DNA of 51,618 nt. Origin: Cyclobacteriaceae bacterium. GTDB taxonomy: Bacteria; Bacteroidota; Bacteroidia; Cytophagales; Cyclobacteriaceae. The stretch covers positions 1 through 51,618 of the forward strand of contig JALONI010000010.1 of NCBI GenBank assembly GCA_025455015.1, read 5' to 3'. A program made the translations under genes and the position numbers. This document shows positions 34,740 through 42,141 of the stretch, piece by piece. Below the pieces are notes generated by a model. That model had not been told where the DNA came from, made no database searches, and was given only the letters and a program-made list of their open reading frames with translations. Positions within the stretch are counted from its first letter, which is position 1. The number at the start of each line of letters is the position of its first letter.

Positions 34740-37223
34740 TTATTTCAAGTGGTCTGTTTCATCCTGGCCACACGTCATGCCGATGGGCTGGCCAGGGGGT
34801 GGCGGCAACGCGGCCTCCGTCTTGAACTCCTCGGGCGCCTCCAAGCTGCGCGCAACGAGCGCAGCCAAGAACAAATCGTGAGCCTTCCACGCTTCATTGG
34901 GCGTGGTGCGCGCGCGCTCGGCAAGCCATGCCTGCAGGTTTTTCAATTTTGCTTGCGCGATGGCTTTTGTTTGGGCCGAGGCGGTAGTGTGGTTGGCCAA
35001 CTTGATCAGGTTGGTGATCCACGCATGCTGAATGCTTTGTTGCACCGCCCCCGCTAAGCCCGGTTTTACCGCGGTCTTCAACACACTGGCCGTTGCTTTG
35101 TCAAGGATACTTGCCAGTGAGGGCTGCGATGCCTCACGCGCATGGTATTCCACCAGCCGGTTGGCGCGGGCCGGATGGAGCAACAACCCGAAGGTCATAT
35201 CGGCAGCCGTTTCGGCCACCGCCAGCGCATCAAATGTCAACTCGGTTTTGATCTTCACCAACTCGCGATGCCGCTGGTAGCCCAGCGGCCGTGGGGGAAT
35301 GCTCTTCAACAACGCTTCGGGCAGTGTCAATACCTCGGGCTGCACGGTTTTTAGCAATGCATCCAAGGCCGCTTGCTGCTTGGCGGGCGGCACAAACTCG
35401 GTGATGGGCTGGCCATCCCCGCGAAGGGCATAGCGGTAGTTGAGCCCTCCCACCAGCTTCGCGGCCGCCTCGGTTTGGTAGCGATGAAAGAAATAGATGG
35501 GCACCAAGGCCTCTTCCAGCAATGCCATGGGCATCCCCGGCTTGATTGTGTTCTCGCCAAAATTGGTCAGTGCCACGGCACGTACATCCAGTATCCGGTT
35601 CAGCTCCTCGGCCGCATCGGCTCCGTTGTCCCACAGGTGGGCGTACGGGTGGGCACCACCCACGGGGCGCGCGTCTTGGTCAGACAAAAACGTAAGACCT
35701 GCCTTCAATGAATTTTGGATGATCGCGTTCAACGCCTCTTTTTCATTCGAAGCCTCTGACACATCGGCATAGCCATAGGCGATGGACACGTTGTCAAAGG
35801 CACCAATTTTTCCATCATAAGCATGTTGGATATTGACCTTGCCCCCCATGACGCGAACCAGCGGGTGCGGATAGTCCATTACCGATGCCAGGTTTTCGGT
35901 GCTGGAAGAATACGCATGCGAAAGGCCCAGCGTGTGGCCTACCTCGTGCGCAGCCAATTGCTTCAATCGATCCAACGCCAACTTCTCCATATCGGGTGAT
36001 ACGGGTTTTCCGGTTTCGTAAGGCGAAAGTAATCCCTCGGCAATCAGGAAATCCTGGCGCACGCGCAGCGAGCCGAGCGTGACATGCCCTTTGATGATCT
36101 CGCCTGTGCGCGGATCGGTGACGCTGGCCCCGTACGACCAGCCGCGGGTGGAGCGGTGCACCCAGTTGATAACGTTGTAGCGAACGTCCATCGGGTCTGC
36201 GCCTTCCGGCAATAACTCCACCCGAAAGGCATCTTTATAGCCGGCAGCTTCAAACGCCTGGTTCCACCAACGGGCGCCTTCCATCAAGGCGCTGCGTATC
36301 GGCTCCGGGGCACCGGGGTCCATGTAATAAATAATCGGTTCCACGGCTTCGCTGAGGGCCGCACCCGGGTTCTTTTTTTCCAATCGATGCCGCGTGATGA
36401 AGCGCTTTTCGATCGGTTCCGAAATGGGCGTAGCATAATCGTAATACGAAATGGAGAAAAAGCCGGCCCGCGGATCAAAGACGCGCGGCCGGTAGTTGCC
36501 ATCCGGAAGTTTCACAAACGAGTGATGCTCGCGCACGGTAAGGCTTGTGGGCGTGGGCACCACCGAACGAATATAGTTGCCCGTAGGTTGACCGGTGAAC
36601 GTTAGCGTTACCTCCACTTCGGTGTTGTCGGGGAAGTTCCTGGTGCGCGGCAAATAGAAGGCGGAGCGCGACTTATCCAGCGTATAACTGCCCTGCTGCG
36701 CAGACCGCAGCGTGCCGATGACATCGTGCACGTCTTGCAAGAAAAAATCGGTGGCATCCACCAGGGCGCTGGCACCCTGCTCGGCCACCACGGTAAATCC
36801 GAACAGCACGGACTGGGCGAAGGCTTCTTCCACGGCTTGGCGCTCGGCCGCCCGGTTGCTGATTGCGCGAAAACTTTGATTGGGTTCCACCAAGAGCACT
36901 TTGGGTCCTCTGCGCTCAAATCTCACCACGCGGTCGCGGCCCAATTGGTTGCGGTCTAGCCCAATGTCATTGGAGCCTACGCCAGCGGTGAGCGACTCAA
37001 CATACAAAAACTCGGTATCGAATTTGTCGATCAGCAACAGCATCTTGTCCTGCTTTTCATCGTAGTAAAGCTCAAAGTAGCCCGGCATCTTTCGCAGGCC
37101 GGCAATCTTGGCCTCAAAGCTCGAGGTGGGTGGTGCGGGAACGGCCGGGGTTTCATTTTTTTTCTTTTGGCCTATGGCTGTCAGGGCCAGCAGGGCGAAG
37201 GCGAGGGAAAGGAAAAGACGCAT
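34740..37223 (-). CDS. Large exported zinc-dependent metalloprotease (metzincin-like, DUF4953/DUF5117 type)
   Basis: An 827-residue protein with a signal peptide at residues 1-19 (LFLSLAFALLALTAIGQ). The zinc motif HEVGHTLGLSH near residue 425 has the HExxHxxGxxH spacing of metzincins, and a methionine-turn-like SVMDYP follows 20 residues later. An N-terminal DUF5117-like region (about residues 30-250) precedes it, and a helical C-terminal region follows. This combination is known for the large zinc metalloproteases of Bacteroidota and relatives; their substrates are largely unknown. The ATG at 37223 is preferred over an in-frame ATG at 37274 because it starts the signal peptide directly. Confidence 0.88.
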   Translation of the reverse strand: MRLFLSLAFALLALTAIGQKKKNETPAVPAPPTSSFEAKIAGLRKMPGYFELYYDEKQDKMLLLIDKFDTEFLYVESLTAGVGSNDIGLDRNQLGRDRVVRFERRGPKVLLVEPNQSFRAISNRAAERQAVEEAFAQSVLFGFTVVAEQGASALVDATDFFLQDVHDVIGTLRSAQQGSYTLDKSRSAFYLPRTRNFPDNTEVEVTLTFTGQPTGNYIRSVVPTPTSLTVREHHSFVKLPDGNYRPRVFDPRAGFFSISYYDYATPISEPIEKRFITRHRLEKKNPGAALSEAVEPIIYYMDPGAPEPIRSALMEGARWWNQAFEAAGYKDAFRVELLPEGADPMDVRYNVINWVHRSTRGWSYGASVTDPRTGEIIKGHVTLGSLRVRQDFLIAEGLLSPYETGKPVSPDMEKLALDRLKQLAAHEVGHTLGLSHAYSSSTENLASVMDYPHPLVRVMGGKVNIQHAYDGKIGAFDNVSIAYGYADVSEASNEKEALNAIIQNSLKAGLTFLSDQDARPVGGAHPYAHLWDNGADAAEELNRILDVRAVALTNFGENTIKPGMPMALLEEALVPIYFFHRYQTEAAAKLVGGLNYRYALRGDGQPITEFVPPAKQQAALDALLKTVQPEVLTLPEALLKSIPPRPLGYQRHRELVKIKTELTFDALAVAETAADMTFGLLLHPARANRLVEYHAREASQPSLASILDKATASVLKTAVKPGLAGAVQQSIQHAWITNLIKLANHTTASAQTKAIAQAKLKNLQAWLAERARTTPNEAWKAHDLFLAALVARSLEAPEEFKTEAALPPPPGQPIGMTCGQDETDHLK

Positions 37224-37301
37224 GCGGGTAGGGTTAAGGGCACAAAAAGTAGTGCAATTGCCGTAAAGCGCCAAGGGGAAACTGTCTGGGTGTAAAGATT
37301 C

Positions 37302-37391
37302 AAGGGTTAAGGCTCCAGATTCAATGTTTCCATCTTGAGGTTCAACGAGGGACTGACCACATTAAACATTGAACCACAAAACCTTAAACCT
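37302..37391. repeat. Imperfect inverted repeat upstream of the sigma factor gene
   Basis: The left arm contains AGGGTTAAGG (37303-37312) and TTCAATGTTT (37320-37329). The right arm contains AAACATTGAA (37364-37373) and CCTTAAACCT further on (37382-37391), matching in inverted order with similar spacing (7 and 8 bases). The right arm ends eight bases before the ATG at 37399. Design and position resemble the repeat at 31734-31838, although the sequence differs. Confidence 0.6.
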
Positions 37392-37398
37392 CACAACC

Positions 37399-38010
37399 AT
37401 GCCTTGTGACTTTGGCCAAACCTGTGCATTATTGGGTGAAAAGCCGCGCATGACGGAACAGGAAATCCGCGAGGAGGAAGTACTGATTGAGCGATCAAAA
37501 AAAGATAAGCGGCATTTTGGCGTTTTGTATGAACGGTATTTTGAGCGGATATTCAACTACCTGTTGCGCCACACCGATGACGAAGAGACGGCTGCCGACT
37601 TGTGCTCGCAGACGTTTGTGAACGCCCTAAACGCATTGCCGAAGTACGAGGCGCGGGGCGTGCCGTTTTCTGCCTGGCTGTACAAGATTGCCGGCAACGA
37701 GATCAACAAGCACTACCGAAAAAACAAAGGAAAAAAAGTCTTTAGCATCGAAGAACTGAAAGTCAAACAACTGGTTGAACAGGCTGAAGAAACATGGGAC
37801 GAGGAAACCGTTCAGCGCCTGCTAGCCTATATGAATGACCTGCCCACCGAAATGCTTCAGGTTTTGGAACTGCGCTTTTTTGAAGACAAAGATTTTAAAG
37901 AGATTGCCTTTATCTTAGATATGACCGAAAGCGGAGCCAAAATGCGAACCTACCGTGCGCTCGACAAACTGCGCGAGCGATTCCACCTAAAAATCCGCTA
38001 CCATGGGTAA
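37399..38010 (+). CDS. Sigma-70 family RNA polymerase sigma factor, ECF-like
   Basis: A roughly 203-residue two-domain sigma factor. Region 2 reads FGVLYERYFERIFNYLLRH and ADLCSQTFVNALNAL, with KIAGNEINKHYRK at its end. Region 4 reads LPTEMLQVLELRFFEDKDFKEIAFILDMTESGAKMRTYRALDKLRE. It would redirect RNA polymerase to a small regulon. The start is uncertain: ATGs at 37399 and 37450 are both possible; the former is given. The next gene overlaps it by eight bases and encodes a small membrane protein, an arrangement often seen for a sigma factor with its membrane regulator. Confidence 0.88.
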   Translation: MPCDFGQTCALLGEKPRMTEQEIREEEVLIERSKKDKRHFGVLYERYFERIFNYLLRHTDDEETAADLCSQTFVNALNALPKYEARGVPFSAWLYKIAGNEINKHYRKNKGKKVFSIEELKVKQLVEQAEETWDEETVQRLLAYMNDLPTEMLQVLELRFFEDKDFKEIAFILDMTESGAKMRTYRALDKLRERFHLKIRYHG

Positions 38011-38272
38011 GCACGAAATACGCTTGCGCAGGCAACGGATGACCGCCAGCGGGGCTGACCGCTACCGAAACTACGGGGCGGTGCTGCAACGCCACGAGCA
38101 AGAGCAACGGATGAAGAAAATTTTCAGATTCTTCACCTACTTTCTTATTGCCCTGGCAGTAGTGTTGCTGATTGTTTTTTTGAACCGGTGGGAAAAACGA
38201 ACCAAGCCCACCCAACCTGCCGAAAAATCAGTGTCGCTTTTATCATCCTCACCGGATGTGATCAATTCGTGA
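38003..38272 (+). CDS. Small single-span membrane protein overlapping the sigma factor gene
   Basis: An 89-residue protein with no recognised domain. The first 40 residues are very basic (MGKHEIRLRRQRM, KKIFRF), then comes one membrane segment at about residues 43-60 (FLIALAVVLLIVFL), then a short C-terminal part. With positive charge on the N-side, the N-terminus should be cytoplasmic. Its ATG overlaps the sigma factor stop region by eight bases, so translation is probably coupled. A regulatory role on the sigma factor, like an anti-sigma protein, is inferred only from position; it lacks the zinc-binding motif or helical size of usual anti-sigma domains. Confidence 0.7.
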   Translation: MGKHEIRLRRQRMTASGADRYRNYGAVLQRHEQEQRMKKIFRFFTYFLIALAVVLLIVFLNRWEKRTKPTQPAEKSVSLLSSSPDVINS

Positions 38273-38299
38273 GCGGGGTTGTGTCTTTTTCGCGCATGC

Positions 38300-38319
38300 G
38301 GGGTTACGTGATAAACCCC
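38300..38319 (+). other. Hairpin just upstream of the TonB-domain gene
   Basis: GGGGTT (38300-38305) and AACCCC (38314-38319) form a six-base stem with an eight-base loop, ending seven bases before the ATG at 38327. No T-run follows, so it is not a terminator. It could affect translation initiation or mRNA stability. Confidence 0.35.
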
Positions 38320-38326
38320 TGTCGCT

Positions 38327-39016
38327 ATGGAACCCAAAAAAAATCCCGCGAAAGACACCGCTCGAAAATCGCCTTTGTTTTTTGCCATTGGACTGGGCAT
38401 AGGCACCGCCCTGGTGCTGATGGCCTTTGAATGGCGCACCACCAAAATGGCCCCGCCCCCGCGTCACCACGAGGCGATTAAGGACGAAGCCTTGGTCGTT
38501 AGACAAGTGTATGTTGCCGAGGCGACCCCGCCCGCCAAAATCCCCGCGCCATCCAAACGCAGTGCACCCGGAATCAATGCGAACATCATTGAAACCAAAA
38601 CGGGCGAAACCGATCAGCCCCTGGAGCCGATGATTGACCTGGGGCAGGACGGCACGGGATCGATCGACTTCGGCACACTTGAAATACCCGCTGACACGCT
38701 GGAGATCGTAACGGCTTTCCCGGAAAAGCAAGCTGAACCGGTGGGTGGTTATCAAGCCTTTTACAAGCAGCTGCAAAAAACGCTGGTGTACCCGAAGCGG
38801 GCCAAACAACTCAGCGTGGAAGGAAAGGTATTTGTCGAGTTTATTGTCAACCGCGATGGGCGACCTTCGGACGTGAAGGTATTGCGCGGCATTGGGGCCG
38901 GGTGCGATGAAGAGGCGGTGCGCGCCATCGCACTCACGCAATGGCATCCCGGCAAGCAACGGGGCAAGCCCGTACGGGTAAAAATGGTTTTGCCGATCCA
39001 GTTCCGGTTGGATTGA
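38327..39016 (+). CDS. TonB family protein (energy transducer C-terminal domain)
   Basis: A 229-residue protein with a short cytoplasmic start, one membrane segment at about residues 17-33 (LFFAIGLGIGTALVLMA), a periplasmic linker, and a C-terminal TonB domain at about 140-229. The TonB hallmarks are YPKRAKQLSVEGKVFVEFIV, DGRPSDVKVLRGIG-x-GCDEEAVRAI and KMVLPIQFRLD. TonB proteins pass energy from ExbB/ExbD to outer-membrane receptors; no exbB, exbD or receptor gene is nearby. The linker is short and not strongly proline-rich. It lies 54 bases after the small membrane protein and is probably in the same transcript as the sigma factor. Confidence 0.9.
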   Translation: MEPKKNPAKDTARKSPLFFAIGLGIGTALVLMAFEWRTTKMAPPPRHHEAIKDEALVVRQVYVAEATPPAKIPAPSKRSAPGINANIIETKTGETDQPLEPMIDLGQDGTGSIDFGTLEIPADTLEIVTAFPEKQAEPVGGYQAFYKQLQKTLVYPKRAKQLSVEGKVFVEFIVNRDGRPSDVKVLRGIGAGCDEEAVRAIALTQWHPGKQRGKPVRVKMVLPIQFRLD

Positions 39017-39038
39017 CAGATTAAAACTCCTACTTTTG
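39008..39038 (+). promoter_or_regulatory. Consensus promoter of the toxin-antitoxin genes
   Basis: TTG at 39008-39010, a 20-base spacer and an exact -7 box TACTTTTG at 39031-39038. The antitoxin ATG at 39042 is only three bases beyond the box. The promoter overlaps the last codons of the TonB-domain gene. Confidence 0.75.
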
Positions 39039-39041
39039 ACT

Positions 39042-39230
39042 ATGCCCGTAACCGAAATACGAAGTGAGATCAACAGCACGCTGGATCGCATACCCCCCGA
39101 AATGCTCCCGGAGGTATTGACGTGGTTGCGCGAAGCCGAAAAAAGTGGCACATGGACAGTGCGCACCGTTAATCAGGTAAAAGCAATTTTTGAAGAAGAT
39201 AAAGAATTACTGACACGTTTGTCTCAATGA
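39042..39230 (+). CDS. Small antitoxin-like protein paired with Doc toxin
   Basis: A 62-residue protein ending in VKAIFEEDKELLTRLSQ, preceded by a short N-terminal helix region (PEMLPEVLTWLREAEKSG). It overlaps the Doc-type toxin gene by four bases (ATGA), the standard layout of type II toxin-antitoxin operons, so it is the likely antitoxin. It does not look like classical Phd, whose N-terminal DNA-binding fold would make it about 70-80 residues with a different pattern. The C-terminal acidic helix is the part expected to bind and block the toxin. DNA binding is not evident. Confidence 0.75.
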   Translation: MPVTEIRSEINSTLDRIPPEMLPEVLTWLREAEKSGTWTVRTVNQVKAIFEEDKELLTRLSQ

Positions 39231-39610
39231 TCCGCGTGGAGCTCGCTTTGGCGGTGCACGGTTTATTGATCAAACGATTTGGAGGAGCTGTCGGTCTACG
39301 GGAGAAAGGGTTGCTCGAGGCAGCGTTGGCTAGGCCTTATCAAACGTTTGACGGAAAAGAACTTTATGCCGATCCCATCTCCAAAGCAGCCGCGGTATTT
39401 GAAAGCCTGATTCAAAACCATCCCTTTGTAGATGGCAACAAACGAGTTGCTTATGTACTAATGCGCCTGACACTACTGGAGGCAGGTTTGGATATCCATG
39501 CGACACAACTAGAGAAATATGAATTTGTTATGTCAGCAGCGGAAGGGCAGATCACACGGGATGAAATCGAAAATTGGCTCCACCGGCATACACGATCAAA
39601 ACGTCTCTAA
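39227..39610 (+). CDS. doc: Doc-type toxin (Fic superfamily), type II toxin-antitoxin
   Basis: A 127-residue protein with the Doc variant of the Fic motif, HPFVDGNKR at residues 65-73. Doc proteins phosphorylate elongation factor Tu rather than AMPylating targets, because their motif ends in NKR instead of NGR; the toxin therefore stops translation until the antitoxin binds it. The preceding helices (LREKGLLEAALARPYQTF and YADPISKAAAVFESLIQN) match the Doc fold. It overlaps the upstream antitoxin gene by four bases. The pair has its own promoter and is followed by a hairpin. The assignment as toxin rests on the motif and the neighbouring gene. Confidence 0.92.
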   Translation: MIRVELALAVHGLLIKRFGGAVGLREKGLLEAALARPYQTFDGKELYADPISKAAAVFESLIQNHPFVDGNKRVAYVLMRLTLLEAGLDIHATQLEKYEFVMSAAEGQITRDEIENWLHRHTRSKRL

Positions 39611-39616
39611 AAAGCA

Positions 39617-39642
39617 AGGGCTGCGCTCGTTCGCGCAGCCCT
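39617..39642. terminator. Strong hairpin after the toxin gene
   Basis: A perfect 10-base stem (39617-39626 with 39633-39642) and a six-base loop start seven bases after the toxin stop codon. No T-run follows on +; on the minus strand a T-run would follow. As drawn it favours minus-strand termination but can also stabilise the toxin mRNA end. Confidence 0.55.
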
Positions 39643-39724
39643 AGGCCCTAAACCTGAAAATGACCGACCAGTAATCGATGTTGGTCATCGCACATAAAAG
39701 TCTGCCTTTGCCGCGTTTCTCGCC

Positions 39725-39746
39725 ATCCCCCGAAAAGGGGATTTTT
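39725..39746 (+). terminator. Rho-independent terminator before the DUF5690 gene
   Basis: A six-base stem ATCCCC/GGGGAT with a six-base loop is followed by a T-run at 39742-39746. It lies 115 bases after the toxin stop codon. Confidence 0.65.
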
Positions 39747-39786
39747 CCGTTCATCTGATTTTGGCGATCGAGCGACAGGCTCGGGG

Positions 39787-39815
39787 TTGAATTCGCGCCC
39801 GTTCTCGTATCTTCA
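39787..39815 (+). promoter_or_regulatory. Possible promoter of the DUF5690 gene
   Basis: TTG at 39787-39789, an 18-base spacer and TATCTTCA (39808-39815), which matches the -7 box at 6 of 8 positions. The ATG at 39826 follows 10 bases later. Confidence 0.35.
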
Positions 39816-39825
39816 CCGCGTTTGC

Positions 39826-41106
39826 ATGACTTCCCCGCACCCCCTCACCCGCTGGCTGTCCACCACCCACACGTTCTGGTTTGGTCTCTACACCGCAGCC
39901 ACTGCCTTTTGTTTGTACACCTGCATCTTTGCCCTGCGCAAAGCTTTTGGGGTGGCCACTTACCAGGGGCTGGAGTGGGCCGGGGCTTCGTTCAAAGTGT
40001 GGATGGTGATTTCGCAGATGCTCGGCTACATGCTTTCAAAGTTCATCGGTATCAAAGTAGTTTCCGAGCTGGGCGCACAGGGCCGTGCCAAGGGCATTTT
40101 GCTGATGGTGAGCATCGCCACCGTAGCATGGCTTTTGTTTGCGCTCACGCCTGCGCCCTATAACTTGATTTTCATTTTTTTGAACGGCCTGCCGCTGGGG
40201 ATGGTATGGGGCATGGTGTTTGGATATTTGGAAGGGCGCAAGACCACGGAGGTCTTGGGTGCCAGTTTGTCGGTGAGTTTCATTTTTTCGGATGGCTTTG
40301 CCAAAACCATTGGCGGGTGGACCATGGCGGCCTGGGGCGTGAGCGAACTGTGGATGCCGTTTGTGACGGCCGCTCTTTTCTTTGTCCCGTTGCTGATTTT
40401 TCTTTTCCTGCTGGATAAGATTCCGCCCCCCTCGGCCGAAGACGAAACGTTGCGTACCAAACGGCTGCCCATGACCGGACGAGACCGGTGGCACTTCTCG
40501 CTGACGTTCTTGCCTGGCTTGGTTTTTTTGGTGCTCGCCTACATGATGCTTACCATTTTTCGCGACTTCCGCAGCAACTTCTCGGCCGATATCTTCAAGC
40601 TGCTCAACATCCAGGACACGCGTATTTTTATCCGAACCGAGTCAATGGTGTCGGTGGTGGTGCTGGTGGTCATCGCCAGTTTGATGGCCATCAAAAACAA
40701 CTACCGCGCCCTGGTGATCAACCACGCCATTGTACTGGCGGGCATGGGGCTGGTAGGGCTGGGCATGTGGCTGTTTGAGCAGCGGCTGATTTCGCCCACG
40801 GTATGGATGGTCATGATCGGCATGGGATTGTATTTTGGCTACATTCAATTCAACAGTATTTTTTTCGACCGGCTCATTGCCACGTTCCGCATCGTGAGCA
40901 CGGTGGGTTTTTTGATTTACCTGGCCGACTCGGTGGGCTACGTGGGCAGCATGGGGGTGGTGCTTTTCAAGGAGTTTGGCTCGGACCAGAATTGGCTCGA
41001 CTTTTTTATTTCGGCCGGCTATGTGGTGTCGGTGGCGGGCAGCGTGCTCATTACCGGCAGCTTTTTTTACTTCCGCCACAAATACACCCACTGGCCAAAA
41101 AATTGA
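39826..41106 (+). CDS. DUF5690 family polytopic membrane protein (MFS-like)
   Basis: A 426-residue membrane protein with about 12 hydrophobic segments, organised like a major-facilitator transporter with two halves (about residues 20-195 and 220-420) joined by a polar loop (KIPPPSAEDETLRTKRLPMTGRDRWH). It fits the DUF5690 family of Bacteroidota, whose substrate is unknown. The phrase FGLYTAATAFCLYTCIFALRK near the start and FNSIFFDRLIATFRIVSTVGF later are typical. The ATG at 39826 is chosen; an in-frame ATG-like start at 39787 would add 13 residues across the promoter region. tRNA-Arg follows. Confidence 0.8.
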   Translation: MTSPHPLTRWLSTTHTFWFGLYTAATAFCLYTCIFALRKAFGVATYQGLEWAGASFKVWMVISQMLGYMLSKFIGIKVVSELGAQGRAKGILLMVSIATVAWLLFALTPAPYNLIFIFLNGLPLGMVWGMVFGYLEGRKTTEVLGASLSVSFIFSDGFAKTIGGWTMAAWGVSELWMPFVTAALFFVPLLIFLFLLDKIPPPSAEDETLRTKRLPMTGRDRWHFSLTFLPGLVFLVLAYMMLTIFRDFRSNFSADIFKLLNIQDTRIFIRTESMVSVVVLVVIASLMAIKNNYRALVINHAIVLAGMGLVGLGMWLFEQRLISPTVWMVMIGMGLYFGYIQFNSIFFDRLIATFRIVSTVGFLIYLADSVGYVGSMGVVLFKEFGSDQNWLDFFISAGYVVSVAGSVLITGSFFYFRHKYTHWPKN

Positions 41107-41119
41107 GCCCCGGGGCGTG

Positions 41120-41150
41120 TTGGCGGGCATAAATATTTCTACTACATTTG
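41120..41150 (+). promoter_or_regulatory. Consensus Bacteroidota promoter of tRNA-Arg
   Basis: TTG at 41120-41122, a 20-base spacer and an exact -7 box TACATTTG (41143-41150). The tRNA begins 16 bases after the box. Confidence 0.88.
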
Positions 41151-41166
41151 CACACCTTTTTAGGAA

Positions 41167-41240
41167 GGGCTCGTAGCTTAACTGAATAGAGCATCTGACT
41201 ACGGATCAGAAGGTTGGGGGTTTGAATCCCTCCGAGCCCA
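41167..41240 (+). tRNA. tRNA-Arg (anticodon ACG)
   Basis: A complete cloverleaf: acceptor stem GGGCTCG (41167-41173) with CGAGCCC (41233-41239), anticodon stem TCTGA/TCAGA around loop CTACGGA with anticodon ACG at 41201-41203, and T-arm GGGGG TTTGAAT CCCTC with one G-U pair. The first anticodon A is normally deaminated to inosine in this species. CCA is not encoded. It is a single-tRNA unit with its own promoter and terminator. Confidence 0.97.
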
Positions 41241-41251
41241 CGCACAAAAAT

Positions 41252-41286
41252 CCTAACCCGGCTCTGTTGGGTTAGGGTTTTTATTT
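41252..41286 (+). terminator. Rho-independent terminator after tRNA-Arg
   Basis: An eight-base perfect stem (41252-41259 with 41269-41276) extended by a G-U pair and A-T pairs, with a nine-base loop and a T-rich tail. The A-run on the 5' side makes it potentially bidirectional. Confidence 0.88.
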
Positions 41287-41338
41287 TGGACGAAAATTTA
41301 GGCATCGCCCGCGCGTTGTACAGGTGAAAAACGTACGC

Positions 41339-42097
41339 ATGAAGAAAAAAATCCTTGTTTTGATGTTGACCATCCTGGCCCTGGCCGGGCATGCGCAGTC
41401 AGAGTTTTCTGCGGCCAATAAAAAAATCAAGCCCAACATCCCGGGCTCGTTTGTGGTGGACTTGGGCATTAACCGCGCGCTCAATGCCCCCAATACCTGG
41501 AACCAAGGATTTTGGGGTTCGCGCACGGTGAACGTGTACTATCAGTACCCTATTCGCCTCGGCAAATCCAAATTCAGCTTCACTCCGGGCATCGGTGTCA
41601 GCCTGGAGCGTTGGAAGTTTACGGACGGGGCCACCCTGATTGATACGGTGGAACTGGTGAGTTTTCCGAATGGGGCAGCCTCGCCCAACCAAGTCGAACA
41701 ATACAATCTTTTGAGCCCGCGCAGATTGGATCTGCCGCTGGTCAATAAGTCCATGTTCGTATCCAACTACCTGGAAATTCCGTTGGAGTTTCGCTTTGAC
41801 ACCAAACCGGAAGACATTTCTCGCAGCATCAACGTGGCCATTGGCGGTCGCGTGGGCATTTTGTTCGATGCCTTTACCAAGCTCAAGTATTCGGAAGACG
41901 GGGAGCGGATCACCTTAAAGAACAAATTCAATCACGGCCTGAACCCCATCCGGTACGGGGTGTATACCCGTTTTGGCATCGGCAGCTTCAATTGGTTTGT
42001 GTTCTATAACCTGTCGGAAATGTTTGAGAGCGGCAAGGGGCCGCGCGGTGCCGAAATGAACAGTTTTACCGCAGGTATTTCCATCAGCGGTTTTTGA
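41339..42097 (+). CDS. Outer-membrane beta-barrel protein, function unknown
   Basis: A 252-residue exported protein with a classic signal peptide (KKKILVLMLTILALAGHAQ, residues 2-20). The mature part has the strand pattern of an outer-membrane barrel: SFVVDLGINRAL, TVNVYYQYPIRLGKSKFSFTPGIG, NYLEIPLEFRFD, NVAIGGRVGILFDAF and a C-terminal strand ending in F (TAGISISGF), a common outer-membrane sorting cue. It resembles PorT-like barrels of Bacteroidota. The ATG at 41339 is chosen because it begins the signal peptide. A second barrel-like gene follows 44 bases downstream, but a promoter box and palindrome in between suggest separate control. Confidence 0.75.
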   Translation: MKKKILVLMLTILALAGHAQSEFSAANKKIKPNIPGSFVVDLGINRALNAPNTWNQGFWGSRTVNVYYQYPIRLGKSKFSFTPGIGVSLERWKFTDGATLIDTVELVSFPNGAASPNQVEQYNLLSPRRLDLPLVNKSMFVSNYLEIPLEFRFDTKPEDISRSINVAIGGRVGILFDAFTKLKYSEDGERITLKNKFNHGLNPIRYGVYTRFGIGSFNWFVFYNLSEMFESGKGPRGAEMNSFTAGISISGF

Positions 42098-42112
42098 TTC
42101 CGTTTTTTCGTG

Positions 42113-42120
42113 TACCTTTC
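42113..42120 (+). promoter_or_regulatory. -7-like box before the second outer-membrane gene
   Basis: TACCTTTC matches the -7 consensus at 7 of 8. A TTG at 42094-42096 gives a 16-base spacer, slightly short. The perfect palindrome at 42121-42138 begins directly after the box. Confidence 0.45.
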
Positions 42121-42138
42121 GTCAGGCTTTAACCTGAC
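42121..42138. promoter_or_regulatory. Perfect inverted repeat overlapping the predicted transcription start
   Basis: GTCAGG (42121-42126), a six-base centre and CCTGAC (42133-42138) form a perfect inverted repeat directly downstream of the -7-like box and three bases before the GTG start. It could be an operator or an mRNA hairpin hiding the start codon. Confidence 0.45.
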
Positions 42139-42141
42139 GTT

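Noticed and set aside
38300-38319. Transcription terminator between the small membrane protein and the TonB-domain gene
   Set aside because: The hairpin has no T-run and is seven bases before the start codon, so it is listed only as a hairpin.
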